Source: Eimeria necatrix
Taxonomy: Eukaryota; Apicomplexa; Conoidasida; Eucoccidiorida; Eimeriidae
DNA length: 64,000 bases
Assembly (NCBI RefSeq): GCF_000499385.1
Contig: NW_013651780.1
Span: 1-64,000, forward strand
Direction of reading: 5' to 3'
In this document: piece by piece, positions 11,689 to 24,150 of the stretch
Position numbering within the stretch: position 1 is the first letter of the stretch
Layout: every line of letters starts with the position of its first letter
Position numbers and translations under genes: made by a program
The notes under the pieces: model-generated
Databases searched by the model: none
What the model was told of the DNA's origin: nothing
Seen by the model: only the letters and a program-made list of their open reading frames with translations

Positions 11689-13076
11689 ATGGGAAACAGT
11701 GCCAGCGCCGACGACAAACCTAAGCGTGTCGCTGCCAAGGACCTCCGTTGCCATACATACGTCAAGACCTACAGAGAGGTAAATACATCTCTACATAGTA
11801 TCTGAGAGACTCTAATGAGGAAGAGTATCAGTCTGTGTACCCGGATTTTGCTACTGGTATCCCTTCACGTGGACTTCAGAATTCCTGCCATTCGTAGAGA
11901 GTACCTCATCTGCGCAAACCCAGATGGGCGTTAACTCACGTCGTGACAAGTTACTCTTAAAATTTTCAAAGTTTTCGGAGCCAGCAATTAGAGCCTTATG
12001 ACGGTTGATTTCCTGCGTAGCATGCGCTAGTGGGTGCGCCAGTGCGCCAAGGACCGACTTGAACGGTTGGGTTTCCCCTGAATTTTTCATTGAAGGCTTG
12101 TGAAATCTTAGCAGTTTTGTCACAGCGCGTAACCAATTTTTTACCTGGCGCATGCGTTCACTATAGAAGCTGTCTGCCAAATGGTGCTTCTTAGGGCGAT
12201 GCAGAGCTTCCTGAGGACCCCGACTTCCCCAAACGCTTACTAGACCAAACGAGATCTTTCGATTTCTCCAGTAAGACTCAGTGAAACCTGAAACGGCCTA
12301 ATATAGCTCTCTGAGGGAAGCTGTACTTGGAGAACGTGGTGGCAATGTACGCGAGCAACTCGTTCCCTTCATTCTTTTTGTGTATGCAGAACAAGTTGGA
12401 AATGGAAATGGAACTTACATATTTTACCCGAACAAAGATAAGCCCAAGATGTGGGTGGGACAGTACAAGTGTCTGAACCCTGGAGACCTTCTGTGCAACC
12501 AAGCCTGCCCTCTAGATGCATCCACCGCTACTCACTGCAACGCAGCGACTGCAGACTGCATAGACCCCGCGGGCTGCGGTCTCATGCAATACTGCATGCC
12601 GGTACGCGCCTTAATTCATTAGATATCCTTATTCCTAGTTTCATAAAAGTCATGCCTTCCTTGCTGCTGATCACTGCCCGCAGCAAGTGCCGTGGAAGTT
12701 ACTAAACCTTGACGTGAAAGTTATTACACATGTCTTCTCTCTATTGGGTGTTAGTGAGCTTCCTTTTTGCTGTCTACAGGGACCGGAGTTCTACACAAAA
12801 GACAATGGAATAACTGAGTTGCCAGGCGGCACTGCGTATGCCACAGCTTCATCAACGAACGAAGATCAAATGCGCATCGAGCAAGAGCAAGTCAACAGGA
12901 TGGCGCAACAGACGTACGCAACGGTGACAGGCAACATGTACGCTCACGAAAACTTTGAGCAGCGTCTTGCATTCAGCCAGAATCTACACCGCAGTAATTA
13001 TCCTTGCACGCCTGTCATGACGAGGACATATCAGGGAACCAACTGTCCCCCCAACACTCCTTACCAACTTCGATGA
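11689..13076 (+). CDS. Putative N-myristoylated protein of unknown family
   Basis: Four exons join cleanly: 11689-11778, 12195-12270, 12390-12601 and 12780-13076 (phases 0, 1, 0), about 224 residues. The protein begins MGNSAS, a strong N-myristoylation signal (Gly2, Ser6), with no nearby Cys for palmitoylation. Exon 2 is acidic (GDAELPEDPDFP). Exon 3 holds YIFYPNKDKPKMWVGQY and a Cys-rich stretch with seven Cys within about 35 residues (KCLNPGDLLCNQACPLD, then HCNAATADCIDPAGCG). The tail is Tyr/Asn/Gln-rich and ends NTPYQLR. Myristoylated small proteins of coccidia often sit on the inner membrane complex or plasma membrane, so a peripheral membrane role is inferred; the family is not recognised. 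The gene lies in the repeat-poor zone and has no homopolymer tract. Confidence 0.75.
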
Positions 13077-14180
13077 GACACTCTGAAGGGATGGTCTTCA
13101 CTCACGAGTCAAACGGCACGTGCAAGGCCACAGATGCTGTATAGCTTCTTGCTAAAGTAGCCTACGTGTCGCGGGCGATGGGCCCGATTCTCGCCTGCAG
13201 TGCTGACTAGGGGCTCTGCTGTTTGACTCCTCCGTTATGACGATGAAGTCGATACTGACTTGCCATCTTTTCAGTGGATATTTCCTCTACAGCGGTTTTG
13301 TGGCATTTCTAGGTAGGAAGCGTCCAGCGACCGGCGAAGCAGCCCATACGGGGAGCCTGTGGTTTAAGCCTGGCTGACGCTGCGTGGGATTAAGCACTAA
13401 CTACGCGTTAAGGCAACCATGAGCAATCCACTTAAGCAAGTAAACGAGTGCACAGTGAAGCGATCCGTGCTTGTATTTAGCGGTTAATCCCAACCTAAGA
13501 AAACCCTTATTTTAAAGTCCATGTCGTCCCGTAAGTGTGACCCAGGAAAGTGGGAAAACTGCACTTAGCTTAACTATTGCAAAACAGCTAGTTGTGTTAT
13601 ACTCCGAAGTGAGTTGCAAGGTGGCCTTTCACGCAAAGCGCATTGAACTGTACAATGACTTGCAGAAATGTGCAATCGTACGTAGTTAGTAAATCTATCT
13701 ACAATAAACTCGAAGTCAGCGCACTGTGGGTAATGTAAACGCTTGTCTTACGCCAGTAAACTTATCGACTTGCAGAAATGTGCAATCATAAACAGTTAGT
13801 AAACCTATCTGCAATAAACTCGAAGTCAGAGCACTGTATGTAGTGTGACTCTTTTCTTACGGCCCCGCTATGCTTCTACTGATTCAAATAATAATCGAAA
13901 ACAAAGGGGAGAAACAGTCAAGCCTCAATCCGCTCTTCAATGCACACAGGGGCTGGCTCTGCACCGGCATAAGGACTGGAATGCACTGTCCACCACAGCA
14001 GTGAACAGAACCAATTCAAGCGCGAGAAAGCCACAGACAATGCGTTACTTCAATGAGTCAAACTGGTAAACTTGTGTCACCAAGTTGTGCTTTTGCCCAT
14101 GATTTCACTTGAATAGCGTGGGAGTAACTTATGCTCCACTGAAAAACGACAGTTGCAGACAGGATTTCACAGCGCTTCAT
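13077..14180. other. Convergent 3' ends with a tandem duplication
   Basis: Space between the 3' end of the myristoylated-protein gene (+) and the 3' end of the GBP-like gene (-). No gene is seen. It contains the 110-bp duplication described separately. Confidence 0.5.
13657..13862. repeat. 110-bp imperfect tandem duplication
   Basis: Two copies start at 13657 and 13767 with the shared block GACTTGCAGAAATGTGCAAT. Each contains ACAATAAACTCGAAGTCAG or GCAATAAACTCGAAGTCAG about 45 bases in, hence an AATAAA hexamer in each copy. It lies between two convergent genes, so each copy may supply a polyadenylation signal. Confidence 0.85.
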
Positions 14181-17100
14181 TCACATGATTGTGCACTTGT
14201 TCCCAAAACAACGTGGCTGGTCGTTCAAGCCCACGGCACTATGCTTGCTACGGCGCACGCCGTAGCGGTATCCATCGTCTTCATCCATTACCCGTGAGTG
14301 GTAGAGGGCGCTCAGCCGCTGGTTGGTTTCTCTCTGCTCCGCTAGTTCTCGGCGTAGCTCCTTCGTCTCCCTAGAAATGCACGTAGCAAAACAAACGCCA
14401 CAGGCTGCCTTCAATATCTGGAAAGTGGAACCGCAACTGCAAGCGTGAGATATATCTCAGAGGGCGTCAGCCTCCTGGTGCAGGTACTCACTGTTTGTGC
14501 CGTTCCTCTTGCAATGTTTGCTGTTCACGTTCATCCTCAAGCTCACGCCGGAGCTGTTCAGCTTCGCTGAAGTAACAAAACAAGCAACCCACTTTCTTGT
14601 TAGTCCTTCATCTCAAGCATCAATGCTCCAAACTACACCTATTCAAATTTAAAGTAAACCCGTCAGCATTTTTACTTGTCCTTGTTCTGAAGTTCCTGTT
14701 CGAGCTTTGTTGCCTTGTCGCCTTTCCTTTCGGCATCCATCGTTTTTTGATGAAGCAACGCAGCCGTCCGCTGATCCAAAAACAACGATTCAGCAAAAAA
14801 AGTCCCGCTTGTGCGAGGTTGGAAGCAACGGCCGAGACAGCTCGTTGAAAGGGCTAGGGACACATAACTTGTAGTGACACTCAACAACAACAATTCTCCA
14901 AATTGGAAATTTGGATGCAGCGTGCTTCGTATACCTCTGAGTCACGCGCGAGATCCTTCAATGCGTCAGCAACGGCTTTTGCACCTTTGGATAGCAGCTG
15001 GTCAATGTAGTCGTTTAGAACTCGCTGGTGTACATGCTGAGGGCCCCGTACCTCCGCGTTGTACCTGTGTCAAATGAAAACTAGGCAAAAAAACTAACCG
15101 CTTATGCTAGGCATGTGAGACCAAAATTTTCTCTCGTCGTCGTTCTCTGGACTTACTCTTGGCGTAGCAAATTAAGGTCGTCGCTAAGTGCCTGGAGATC
15201 CATGTACAGCTTCCCGCTAATCTTCTGGTCAATGCCAAGCTTGTCACTGAGAAGCTTTGCCTTCTGCCGGCATTTCCACTCAGCGTGTCTCTGAAAAACT
15301 CAGTTGATCAGAGACGTGAGTAAATGAATGTGCTGGCACCAATTAACTCGGAAACACACCGCGCTACTCAAAAGGCGCCAACCACGTGCCAAGGAAAGCC
15401 TCTGTGAGTGTACTTCAATCACTAGGAATAATGAATCGCACAAAGTGGAACCGATTAATAGGCAAGATCGGAGAACTAAAAGGGAGCTTTACGAGGGTGC
15501 AAAAATGAAGCTAAAGGCTCATCATTTGTTCAAACTGGCGTCCCGTACATCGTTCTCCTCCACCGCTCGCTCAGTGATACGCCGAAGCTTCTCCTTGAGC
15601 TGTGTCTTGTAGTGACGAAGAACCTCTTCGTCGCCTGAATCCCAAAAAATCAAAGGGCTAGAAAGTCACAGCTGCAGCTCTGTATTTTGTGCTTCAATGG
15701 TTACATACAGGCCACATTGAGAAAGTCTAGGTGCACTACAGCTTTGCCTGGGTTTGGCAGGTATGACGGCAAAGTGCCTAGCTGACCGATCGCGTGGATC
15801 TTGAAATGCTGTAAATATTTCCGTTGCAACTGTTCCGCTCCCTCCTGTAGTTCCTTTGTGGTAACAGGTAACTTTGCTTGAAAGGCCTCTCTGAGATCCT
15901 TCGTAAATGCTTCTTCGCACACTTGCTTCCAGCGCCGGCATTCATCATGCTGAATGGAGCCGAGCAACCGGACACTCTCCGGAACTTCTCCCTCATTGAT
16001 GCCTTCGACAAGCTTTTCCAAGATCCTTGTGAGAGCAATGCCTGTCAGTGCGGTCCCATCGAGAGCCCTCCCTTTGCAATCCCGGAAAACGCGGCAACGT
16101 AGCTGCGCAAGCCGTCGCTGATAAAGGGGAACAAATTCCGAGACGCTGACGGACTCCAGAGCCCGTGTCTGAGTTTGACCTGATGGCGGCTGCTGCGAAT
16201 ACGCTGTATACTGTCCAAGCGGAGAGGGGAGAGCGACGCAGTCACGATCTTCGAATAGCTCGGATACCTCCTGGCGAGCCATGCGAATCTGAGGGTTCTC
16301 CAAGCCTAAGGCCAACTTGCTGAGGTGTTTTGTCTCTCTAGATACACTCAGGCTAAGGAGGGCTTCGAGGTAGTCGCCAGCTGTAAGAGGGTTTTGCTGC
16401 TCGTCGACCATGGACATATTGAAGTCTTGAAGAACCCACAGAAGAGCAGGAGCCCTCCAACTGCTCGAAGAAGAAGCTGCGGCGCGTTCAGAAGAATATC
16501 ATCACAATCAGATAAGGGATCTGATAATACCCCGCACGAAACCGGTGGTACATACTGTGAAAGCAGATTTCGACTCCATAGTTCGACGTGCTACAAATAT
16601 ACTGTTTTTTTGCAGGCTTTGTGGGGGCTAGAACCTGCTGTACAGTGATCCCACAATGAACTCTACAGCTGGGCGACAGCTGCCCTAATTACGTACTTAA
16701 GCTCAGCCAAGAAAACTCTAAAGAAACGGAATCTAGACAATTTGAGCTAAGACGAACCAATTCCCGGCTTTGGTGGCAGCGATGTCATGTCTGCCTTGCC
16801 TTTTGCGGCAGGGGATAGAGTTGGACCCCCATGGCTTGGCGTTGGCGGCTTCTGGTTCGGACGGTCTACGCCTCCGTGGGTCATTCGCAAACGTTGAGTC
16901 CATGCCGATGCCTAAAACAGACAGATGAACGTGCAGGCTAGCAAGCTGGGGACTCAGGCGAAATTCTAGTCCGCGAGTAAGTATGCCACATTCGTACGCA
17001 CATCACTGTAAGCTTAAAGCCCTTGTGTCCACCTGTCATTCAACTCACAGATGCCAAGCTGAAAAGAGTGTCACTGTCGACAGCTCCTCTCGTAACGAAC

Positions 17101-19644
17101 ACCAGAAAGTGGGAAACGAGTAGAGCAAGGGTAAAGAGGCGTTGATCGTGCTCTACAGTTTTTCTCCTGCTTCTGGAGCAAAAAAAGGCAGGCATCACAG
17201 GGGCAAGGGGCTCTACCAGCCATCATTTCCAAGCGTGCTACACCCGAACACTCAACTGTAACTCCAAATGACGAGAGCTGGAGAAGGTCACTGACCCGAT
17301 TCCTTCGAAATCAAGGACAAGGTACACCAAGTTGTCTTTGTCACCTTCCGATTCCACAGCTGACACCCAAACCCCCTCTGTTTTGCCCTCGGATTCGGCT
17401 CGCTGCACAAACCGTGAGCCTTTGTGGACGACCGGAGCTGCAGTAGATGACCCAACAGCGAACCCCACGGTGCTGGACATAATGTTGCTGCACGATTCAG
17501 AAAAAGCCACATGAAAGCATCTTTCACTCTTTGTAACTTCGGCTTGAGAAGAATAGCGAGTGCGTATGCCTTGCCGAAATCTAGATATGCCGTCATAAAC
17601 TGCAGTGGAATAAGCAAAAACCCACTCGTCAAGGAGAAGATTTGCTAGCCCTGACTTGCCAGTCTGAAGCTCTCCACAAATTGAAATAACGGCGACGTAT
17701 CGAGTTGACAGCTCTGCAAGCCACCGGCGAGCGCCTTCATCTGAAGCACAATAAAAGGCATCAGCTTCCGAATGTGCTGCAGACCTCATCCAGAAAATCT
17801 AGCGCTGGCCGCAAACCATGCAAGAGAGCCTGTCCTCGACTGCTGCAAACGGAACGAAACGACTTGATTAGGGAAAAAGTAATCTTACCAACAGTGAGGA
17901 CTTCTTTGCCGTCCCAGCGATTCACGTGAATTAGTTGCATGGGCCGAGGCTGAGCAGAGCAGCGTAAACAAAACATCAGTCGTGATTTGCAACTGACGAC
18001 TGGAATGACGGGAACTATGAGAATATTACTCTAACTTTTCCTTCTGCCCTACCAGTAGTTTCTTTTTTGTAGTTATTAGCCTGCCGTCTCTACTGTGGGC
18101 TAGTGGATTGCTTAGAAGAGCTGTTCCGCGATCTGAAGGAGCCTGTCCTCTGAGTGGAAGACCCATAATTCCATCGACCAACAGCATTGGCTCGGTCAAA
18201 CTGGTAATGGTAGGCCTATCAGCAGCCTCAGCATTCTGTGTCTTTTGCTGATCCGAAACCCCGTGGCTTTTGCGCCCTGCAAAATCCTTCTCGTGAGGCA
18301 GCGAAACAGCAGGGACTCCATCATCGTCTACTGCCGCAGAGTCGGCCACGATTGGCGAGGCTGGGAATTGCCGGCGGTAACCTGAGCCCAAGAGAATTGA
18401 GCAGCAGACTTGCAAAGCAAGGTCTTTACCACGTTATTCAAGTGCACACGCAGCAACTGAACTTTTTGAATGAGAACAAAACCTTGGGACTGATACCTAG
18501 GTTCAACTTATTTCACCTCAAAAGGCTTCTTTGAACAAAAGAAGTGTGTCAGCTACAGCTGTCTGGCACTCAGTCTTACATGAAGTGTAGTAATTTGTTG
18601 TCCCACCAGTTACTGGGGACACAGCAGTTGCCGGCTCCGCGTAGTGAATTGCTGAGGGGAAAAAAAACCGCATTCTACACGGGCACGTGAAAAAGGTGCA
18701 AAGACACTGGCAGGTAGCGGGAACAAGTGCTTCCTGCTGCCATCGCTACAGTGAACTGTGCAAGCCAGCACGGCGTGAGTTTGTACTTTCCGTATACGGA
18801 TAAGATGGAATCTCCTGAGCAACGTTTGCAGGGGAGAAGTAGCTATGAGGCGCAGCAGCGTGCGGAAGTGAACTCCTCGTAACGGATTCCCGACCGCTGA
18901 CTGAAGATAGCACAGGACCAGCACAGTGGCTTCGTCACTTTGAAGCGACATCAAAATTGGCACACGCTACCAAGCTCTGAAACACAGCAGGCGTACATAA
19001 GTATGAGCTTGCTTACCTCCAGGAAAGACTGCCGATGGGTAGGACGTCCCATCCGAAAGGACCACCTGGTACGAGCTGGTAGCTGGCAATGAAGCCGCTT
19101 CGCCTTCTCTTGGCACCACGTAGCTATTTGTATACGCTTCAGGAAATACAGAGCCAAGTGCTGATTGCATGTACGATGAGCGACCGTAGCCTTCCATGGT
19201 GCCGCCCCTGCGTAGTTCACGAGTTACCCCAGATATTCCTTCTCCTGGGTTCTTGGCACTACCTGTGTGGATGGCACCAGCTTCGTCTTTGCTTTCAGGT
19301 TGGGGACTGTGGGATGTCACAGCAGTTTGACAGTTCTGTGGGCGCTGTCCCTGAACGCCAGCAATGAAAGTGTCTAGGCTGGCAGTCAAGTTTACATCAC
19401 TGCCTTCGACATCAACAGATGAAAGGCGCTTGACGGGGCAAGCGTTGGTTCCTGTGAGCTTTGTCCCCTCTGTATATGCTCCTGTGAGTTTTCCGTCGGG
19501 ATTGTCCGCAGGGTAGTTCTTGAGGCCCTGACGCTGTTCAGCGCCGCGTTGCAGTGACTCAGTTCCACTGGTCACAAAGCCAGCGGCACCGGCGGAAGTA
19601 ACAGATGGCAGATCTGGTCCAGGTGGCAATGGAGATGCAAACAT
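14181..19644 (-). CDS. Guanylate-binding-protein-like large GTPase with CaaX tail
   Basis: Dynamin-superfamily GTPase of the GBP/atlastin type. Exon 1 (19017-19644, donor GTAAGC) is a disordered Gly/Ser/Thr-rich leader; a second disordered exon lies near 18050-18380. The domain opens with RPMQLIHVNRWDGKEVL (near 17885-17955), the usual entry of GBP domains. The P-loop GELQTGKS follows near 17650-17675, then the G3-type LDFEGIG near 17290-17310. Near 16380-16460 come WVLQDFNMSMVDEQQNPLTA, matching the GBP TVRDF/DxxxxPLTPxEYL region, and LFEDRDCVALPSPL, matching FFPKRxCFxxxRP. A long helical tail follows (SRETKELRRELAEQRE), and the last four residues are CTIM, a farnesyl-type CaaX box (14184-14195). 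Exons between 16480 and 17280 are unresolved; two genes instead of one cannot be fully excluded. Prenylation suggests membrane attachment. Confidence 0.8.
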
Positions 19645-22599
19645 CTTTCAGCAGGCCGCTAAGTGCTTGCGGTGCTCTCTGAGATACGCACCCCCCCGGG
19701 GATTGCAAGACAGCGAGCACACTATGCGGTTCCTCAGCAGGGAAGGTAGCAAAGCCATGCGGAGGAGTCTTCGTTTAGTGCCATGTGAGAAAAGCTAATA
19801 TCTTTAAAACTTCTAGTGAGAGGCGACTGCTAGGAAGCCAGCAGCAACGGCCTTTTTGTCGATCACGGCTCGTGGGTGACCACGACTCCTGTGACCCCTG
19901 GTCGCGGGCGGTTTCTGTTCGGCGAAACAAAGGAAATGCTTCGGCCTAAAAGCCGCTAAAGCAGAAAAAAATATTCAGCCTCCTTGCTTGTAGAAGGTTG
20001 TTTGAGCCAAATGAAACACTCAATCAGTCCGCTGCTGAAAAACCCGCCTGCGGTCCATGATATCCCGGTGAACACGTTGCCACTGAGACGAAGTCAAAAA
20101 AAGGGTTCTCTACTCACTTTCACCCACAGTAATACGAAAAGGTGACATTGCCAATGGGTTAACGATTGTCGATCGCACAGAAATCAAATGTGCGGATTTG
20201 GTCCACTCCAGCCCCAAGCTGAACGGGCCTCAAAGGCGCGGGAAAACAGACTGAAGAGCTGACGAACACATCAAAACATTTACAACAAGGTATATTATCT
20301 AGGAGATGAGCATGATTTAGGCAAACGAAATCGATCCAAAATGTGAGACTCCACGAAGCCTGTTTACCAACAGGACTGACATCTGTTCACAGCATGCTGA
20401 CCCTCATAGTCATCAGTCCTATCTTTTCCTTTTAACGTGCTACCCTGCGAGTAAGATGCCTTTCAGCAAACGAGGAATTATTTAGCTTTAGCATATCAGT
20501 TACTGCTTCGGTGGCTGGCCATCGCGGAGCTTGCCTGAGGGAAAAGCAGTTCCAGTTGACAGCTGCACTCTAAAGCGGAAATAAACACGTTGATTCTTCT
20601 TATGAGGATCATTCATTACTTCTCTCTATGCAGTGTTCTCTCTCTTTGACCCACCACTGCTGAGGTCCCATCTTCTCAGCTCCAAAGGTCAACGGTCAAG
20701 TGCGTTTCTTTCATCTCCAGTGGTCTCGCTTTAGCCGGCTAAAGTTGAATTCCATTGACGAGCTTTCCACTAGCACGGTGCGAAGCATAGCACTGCCAAT
20801 ACAATGTAGTGGGGGGGCACCACTGGTGCTTCCACGCACTATCAAAAACACTTTCGGAAAGATAAAGTGAAGAAGCAAACTACATAGTACTAGCAGACTT
20901 GAGCTCGTCGCAAGCGGAAATATCGAGCTGAAGATTACGAGATATTGACAGATATGAAATAACCCACGCGAACAAATCTTTGAATATGGAGCATGGCCGT
21001 TGCTTCGGCTACAAAGCAAAGAGTTTTGAAACTGTTTGACACTTCAGAGCAAAGAGTTTTGACACTGTTTGACAATGAAATACAGCTGACAGGCGATCCA
21101 ATAAAAGCATTGTTTGATTTTTCATTGGAATGAAAGTTTCCGGATCACAAGTGGAGCTAGTATCCTAAAACGTGGCCTTGCGCAACTCTCCAAGGTGAAA
21201 GCTAGTGCCGCAATTGCCCATGCCAGGATTTTTCCCTGACCTCAGTGATTGAACTTTTTGGTTTTTCTCCCAAGTAGCAGATAGTAATGATAGAAGGTGT
21301 TTGTCTGCCTAAGTACCTTTTTCAGGTCCGATAAAGGGCCCGAAATGTCCTGTGGATTCTGTTAGCACAGGGCGGACCATTTCCTTTTCCCCCACGTTTT
21401 CTATGAAACATGTGAAGCTGGGACGGTTGCAAGCAAAGAAACGGGCAGTTCTAAGCTGCGGGCACGTATTGGTGCTTTTGAAAAGTGTCACGCGCGACCC
21501 TTCAACTGGCATCCATATTGACACAAAGCTAGAATGAAACTGTCCGTGTGTTGCAAGTGTCGCTAAAACTAAACTATAGCATGTTTCGTCTCTCTTAGTT
21601 GCTTAGGTGACCTACTTGAAAATGCCATGCTTAATTGCCCCATTTAGCAGCTAAGCTCCTTCGGGAAACTGACTACCTGTGAGACAACCAGAGAGGGTCG
21701 TGCCGTCTCCTGATACAACTTCGCACTCAACATTTGCTCCATTCTTTTTTAACAAAACCTAGTTCCAATACGAAGACAATTTGAGCAATCTAATTTATAT
21801 GAAATACAGAGGACAAAAGTTGATATTAACAACCTCCAGGAGTCAGCACACCTCCCCTGAAGGTACCAAAACAGTGCGACATGAACTCAACACCTAGGTT
21901 GCTTTAAAATTTAATCCTTTTGCCGTTTTTGTCTTTTCCCCCAAGGCGGGCACGCGTATTAGTGCTCAAAGGCGTAGCTGGCCGCGCGCTGGTGAGCAAT
22001 AGCGATCGTAACGGGCAGATGATCTAGATACAAATGCATCGCGACTTTTCCCTTTATGATTGACAAGATGCCACAAAAAACCTACGGTTATTCTCACTGC
22101 GTAGTCTTTGAGAATGGTACGTGCACTTAAGCATCGTGAAGCAACTCATGCAAGGAGCGTCTATGCCGGGTAATTGTTGCATTGGGCACCTCGACTTGGA
22201 TTTCGCCAAAGCTCCCCACATGAAACTTTTCTTGCATGAAGAGTGATAAAATATTTACTTGGCGAGAGAAATTTTGTTCCCTTGTGACCACACTTCCCGT
22301 GGTTCGTTTGAGCATGACCGAGACGACGCTAGGCGCATGCTGGACCAGCCTGGTGCCCAATGTGTACGCAAACACAGCAACGTGGCTATATGCTAAGAGC
22401 AATCATGGGAATCATTTCAGATGTCAATTGAGTCCCACTCTGGTCGCTGCTTCATGTTTTACTCTTCACGGGTGCAGCAGTTAACATCGAACGAGGGCCC
22501 CCCTGAGCAGTGACCACTGGTACGCCTCGTGAAGTCTCTTGTCTCGCCCAAGGCGGCGGTGCTTGACGGCTTCTTCCCTTTCTTCTTTTATGCCAGAAC
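19645..22599. other. Divergent intergenic region, about 3 kb
   Basis: Lies between two divergent genes (GBP-like, minus; transporter, plus), so it should hold both promoters. Short ORFs at 20711-21019 and 21309-21537 lack recognisable content. The only repeat noticed is at 21014-21074. Confidence 0.5.
21014..21074. repeat. Two-copy 33-bp tandem repeat
   Basis: The core AAAGAGTTTTGAAACTGTTT is followed 33 bases later by AAAGAGTTTTGACACTGTTT, then GACA. It is a simple local duplication with one difference in the core. Confidence 0.8.
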
Positions 22600-24150
22600 A
22601 TGACGGAGCAAAAAGATTCTGGAGGCTGGTGGGCCTTGAAAGCCCTGCAGATGGTGCGTCGTGTGCTGCCGCGGGCAGACTTGCCGGGCGCCAAACAAGC
22701 AACGCCCCTCAATCTGAACCGTTACGTTTTGCTTTTACTCTACATTCTCCAGACGTTTATGACGGGATGCGTTTACTTTGGCTGGGCGCCGCTCTCAGCA
22801 ATGCTCCTAAAGGCCGGAGTATTCAGTTTCAAGTGCACTCCTGACGGTAAGGGAGGTTTTGTAGACGACCAGCGGCAACAAGGCAACAACTACATATGTG
22901 ATCAACAGGATGCTTCTGTACAGAGCTTGTTCGTCATCACGTTGGCTACCCACTGCACGATGAGTGCTGTTGCTGGCGCAATGATGGACACGTTGGGCCC
23001 AAAGATCACTTCGATGATTGGACAATGCTTCAACATTACAGCATGGTGTCTCATCTCCACGCTCAATGCAGATTCCCGCGTGCGTGCTTACATGGGCTTT
23101 ATCTGCATGGGCCTCGGTGCAGACACAGCTTTTCTTCCCACTCTGCTCATCACGCGCCTGTTTCCCGGGTCTGCTGCCACGATCATCACGTTGATGGGCT
23201 CCGCATCTTCTGCCTCCTTCGCTATTCCGCTTATTTTAAACACGTACATAGCAGATGGTGGCATTTCGGGCTGCTGGTGGTACGTTGGATTTGGCCCTTG
23301 CCTTTTCCTTGTAGTTGACGCACTGGTGATGCCACTGAAGCCATTCATTGCGTTCGACGATGGCCTTGGAGAGGGCCAGATTTTGGAGATGAGCGATCAC
23401 TCTGTAGCAGAAAAGTATCCGCCCCTTTCAGAGCAGGAAACTGGAGACTCAGACGCAGAGTCACTGGCCCCAATCGAAACAAAGGGCCAGCAAGAGCCTG
23501 ACGAACCGCATGAGGCACAACTGAATCACCCCTTCTTGAGGACCATGTTTTCAGAAAAATATATACTCATTGTTGTCTACTTCGTTGCAGTAGGATGCAT
23601 TACGGCTTTCTATCAGGAAGCGCATGACCGAATTCTCGTCCCGGCTGCAGAGGACTTCTTAGGTAGTGCGCTGCCCTTCTCGTTCATCCCATGCATAATT
23701 TTGGGGAAACTGTCGGAGAGTATTGGCATTCTGGCAGTAATGGGGATCGTGAATACAGCAGGCGTCCTGGCGTACGTTTTCAGCTTGAAGCAAACGCTCG
23801 CCATGGGCATCTTTTCTGTGCTGTGCTTTACGGTCTACATGGCACTGTTCGTTTCGCAAGTATTCGTGTACATCGAGGAGAATTTTCCTGCGAAGTTCTT
23901 TGGTCGACTCATCGGTATTGTTCAGATGGTTGGAGGCTTATTGTCTCTTTTGTGTAGTCCATTATTTCACCTTACTGTGGGTTTAGGGGAAAGAGAGTTA
24001 TATATTGTGCAGCTCCCGATAATTGGCCTGCTGCTTTCAATGTATGCTGTCTTGATTCGCATGTTTTTTATCCGAACGAGGCCCCTGGTGTTGCGGACAG
24101 CCATCGATCAGAACGGGGGCAGTTCTGATTCTGCAGTGCAGGACCCTTGA
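22600..24150 (+). CDS. Major facilitator transporter, ApiAT-like, single exon
   Basis: 516-residue, about 12-span membrane transporter. It fits the apicomplexan amino-acid transporter (ApiAT/NPT1-like) branch of the major facilitator superfamily, whose studied members carry amino acids across the parasite plasma membrane; the substrate here cannot be read from sequence. Landmarks: RADLPGAK then LNRYVLLLLYIL (TM1), TGCVYFGW, a Cys-containing loop (KCTPDGKGGF), SAVAGAMMDTLGP (TM3-loop), MGLGADTAFLPTLLITRLFP (TM5), an acidic central loop near residues 255-310 (EQETGDSDAESLAP), and QEAHDRILVPA after TM7. The start is the first ATG giving the conserved N terminus. No homopolymer tracts. It is a close paralogue of the transporter at 62679. 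Confidence 0.9.
   Translation: MTEQKDSGGWWALKALQMVRRVLPRADLPGAKQATPLNLNRYVLLLLYILQTFMTGCVYFGWAPLSAMLLKAGVFSFKCTPDGKGGFVDDQRQQGNNYICDQQDASVQSLFVITLATHCTMSAVAGAMMDTLGPKITSMIGQCFNITAWCLISTLNADSRVRAYMGFICMGLGADTAFLPTLLITRLFPGSAATIITLMGSASSASFAIPLILNTYIADGGISGCWWYVGFGPCLFLVVDALVMPLKPFIAFDDGLGEGQILEMSDHSVAEKYPPLSEQETGDSDAESLAPIETKGQQEPDEPHEAQLNHPFLRTMFSEKYILIVVYFVAVGCITAFYQEAHDRILVPAAEDFLGSALPFSFIPCIILGKLSESIGILAVMGIVNTAGVLAYVFSLKQTLAMGIFSVLCFTVYMALFVSQVFVYIEENFPAKFFGRLIGIVQMVGGLLSLLCSPLFHLTVGLGERELYIVQLPIIGLLLSMYAVLIRMFFIRTRPLVLRTAIDQNGGSSDSAVQDP

Noticed and set aside
16750..16915. Possible C-terminal exon on the minus strand (reads MTHGGVDRPNQKPPTPSHGG, then stop)
   Set aside because: It follows a good acceptor but would split the GBP-like domain in two; kept only as a doubt about the middle exons of that gene.
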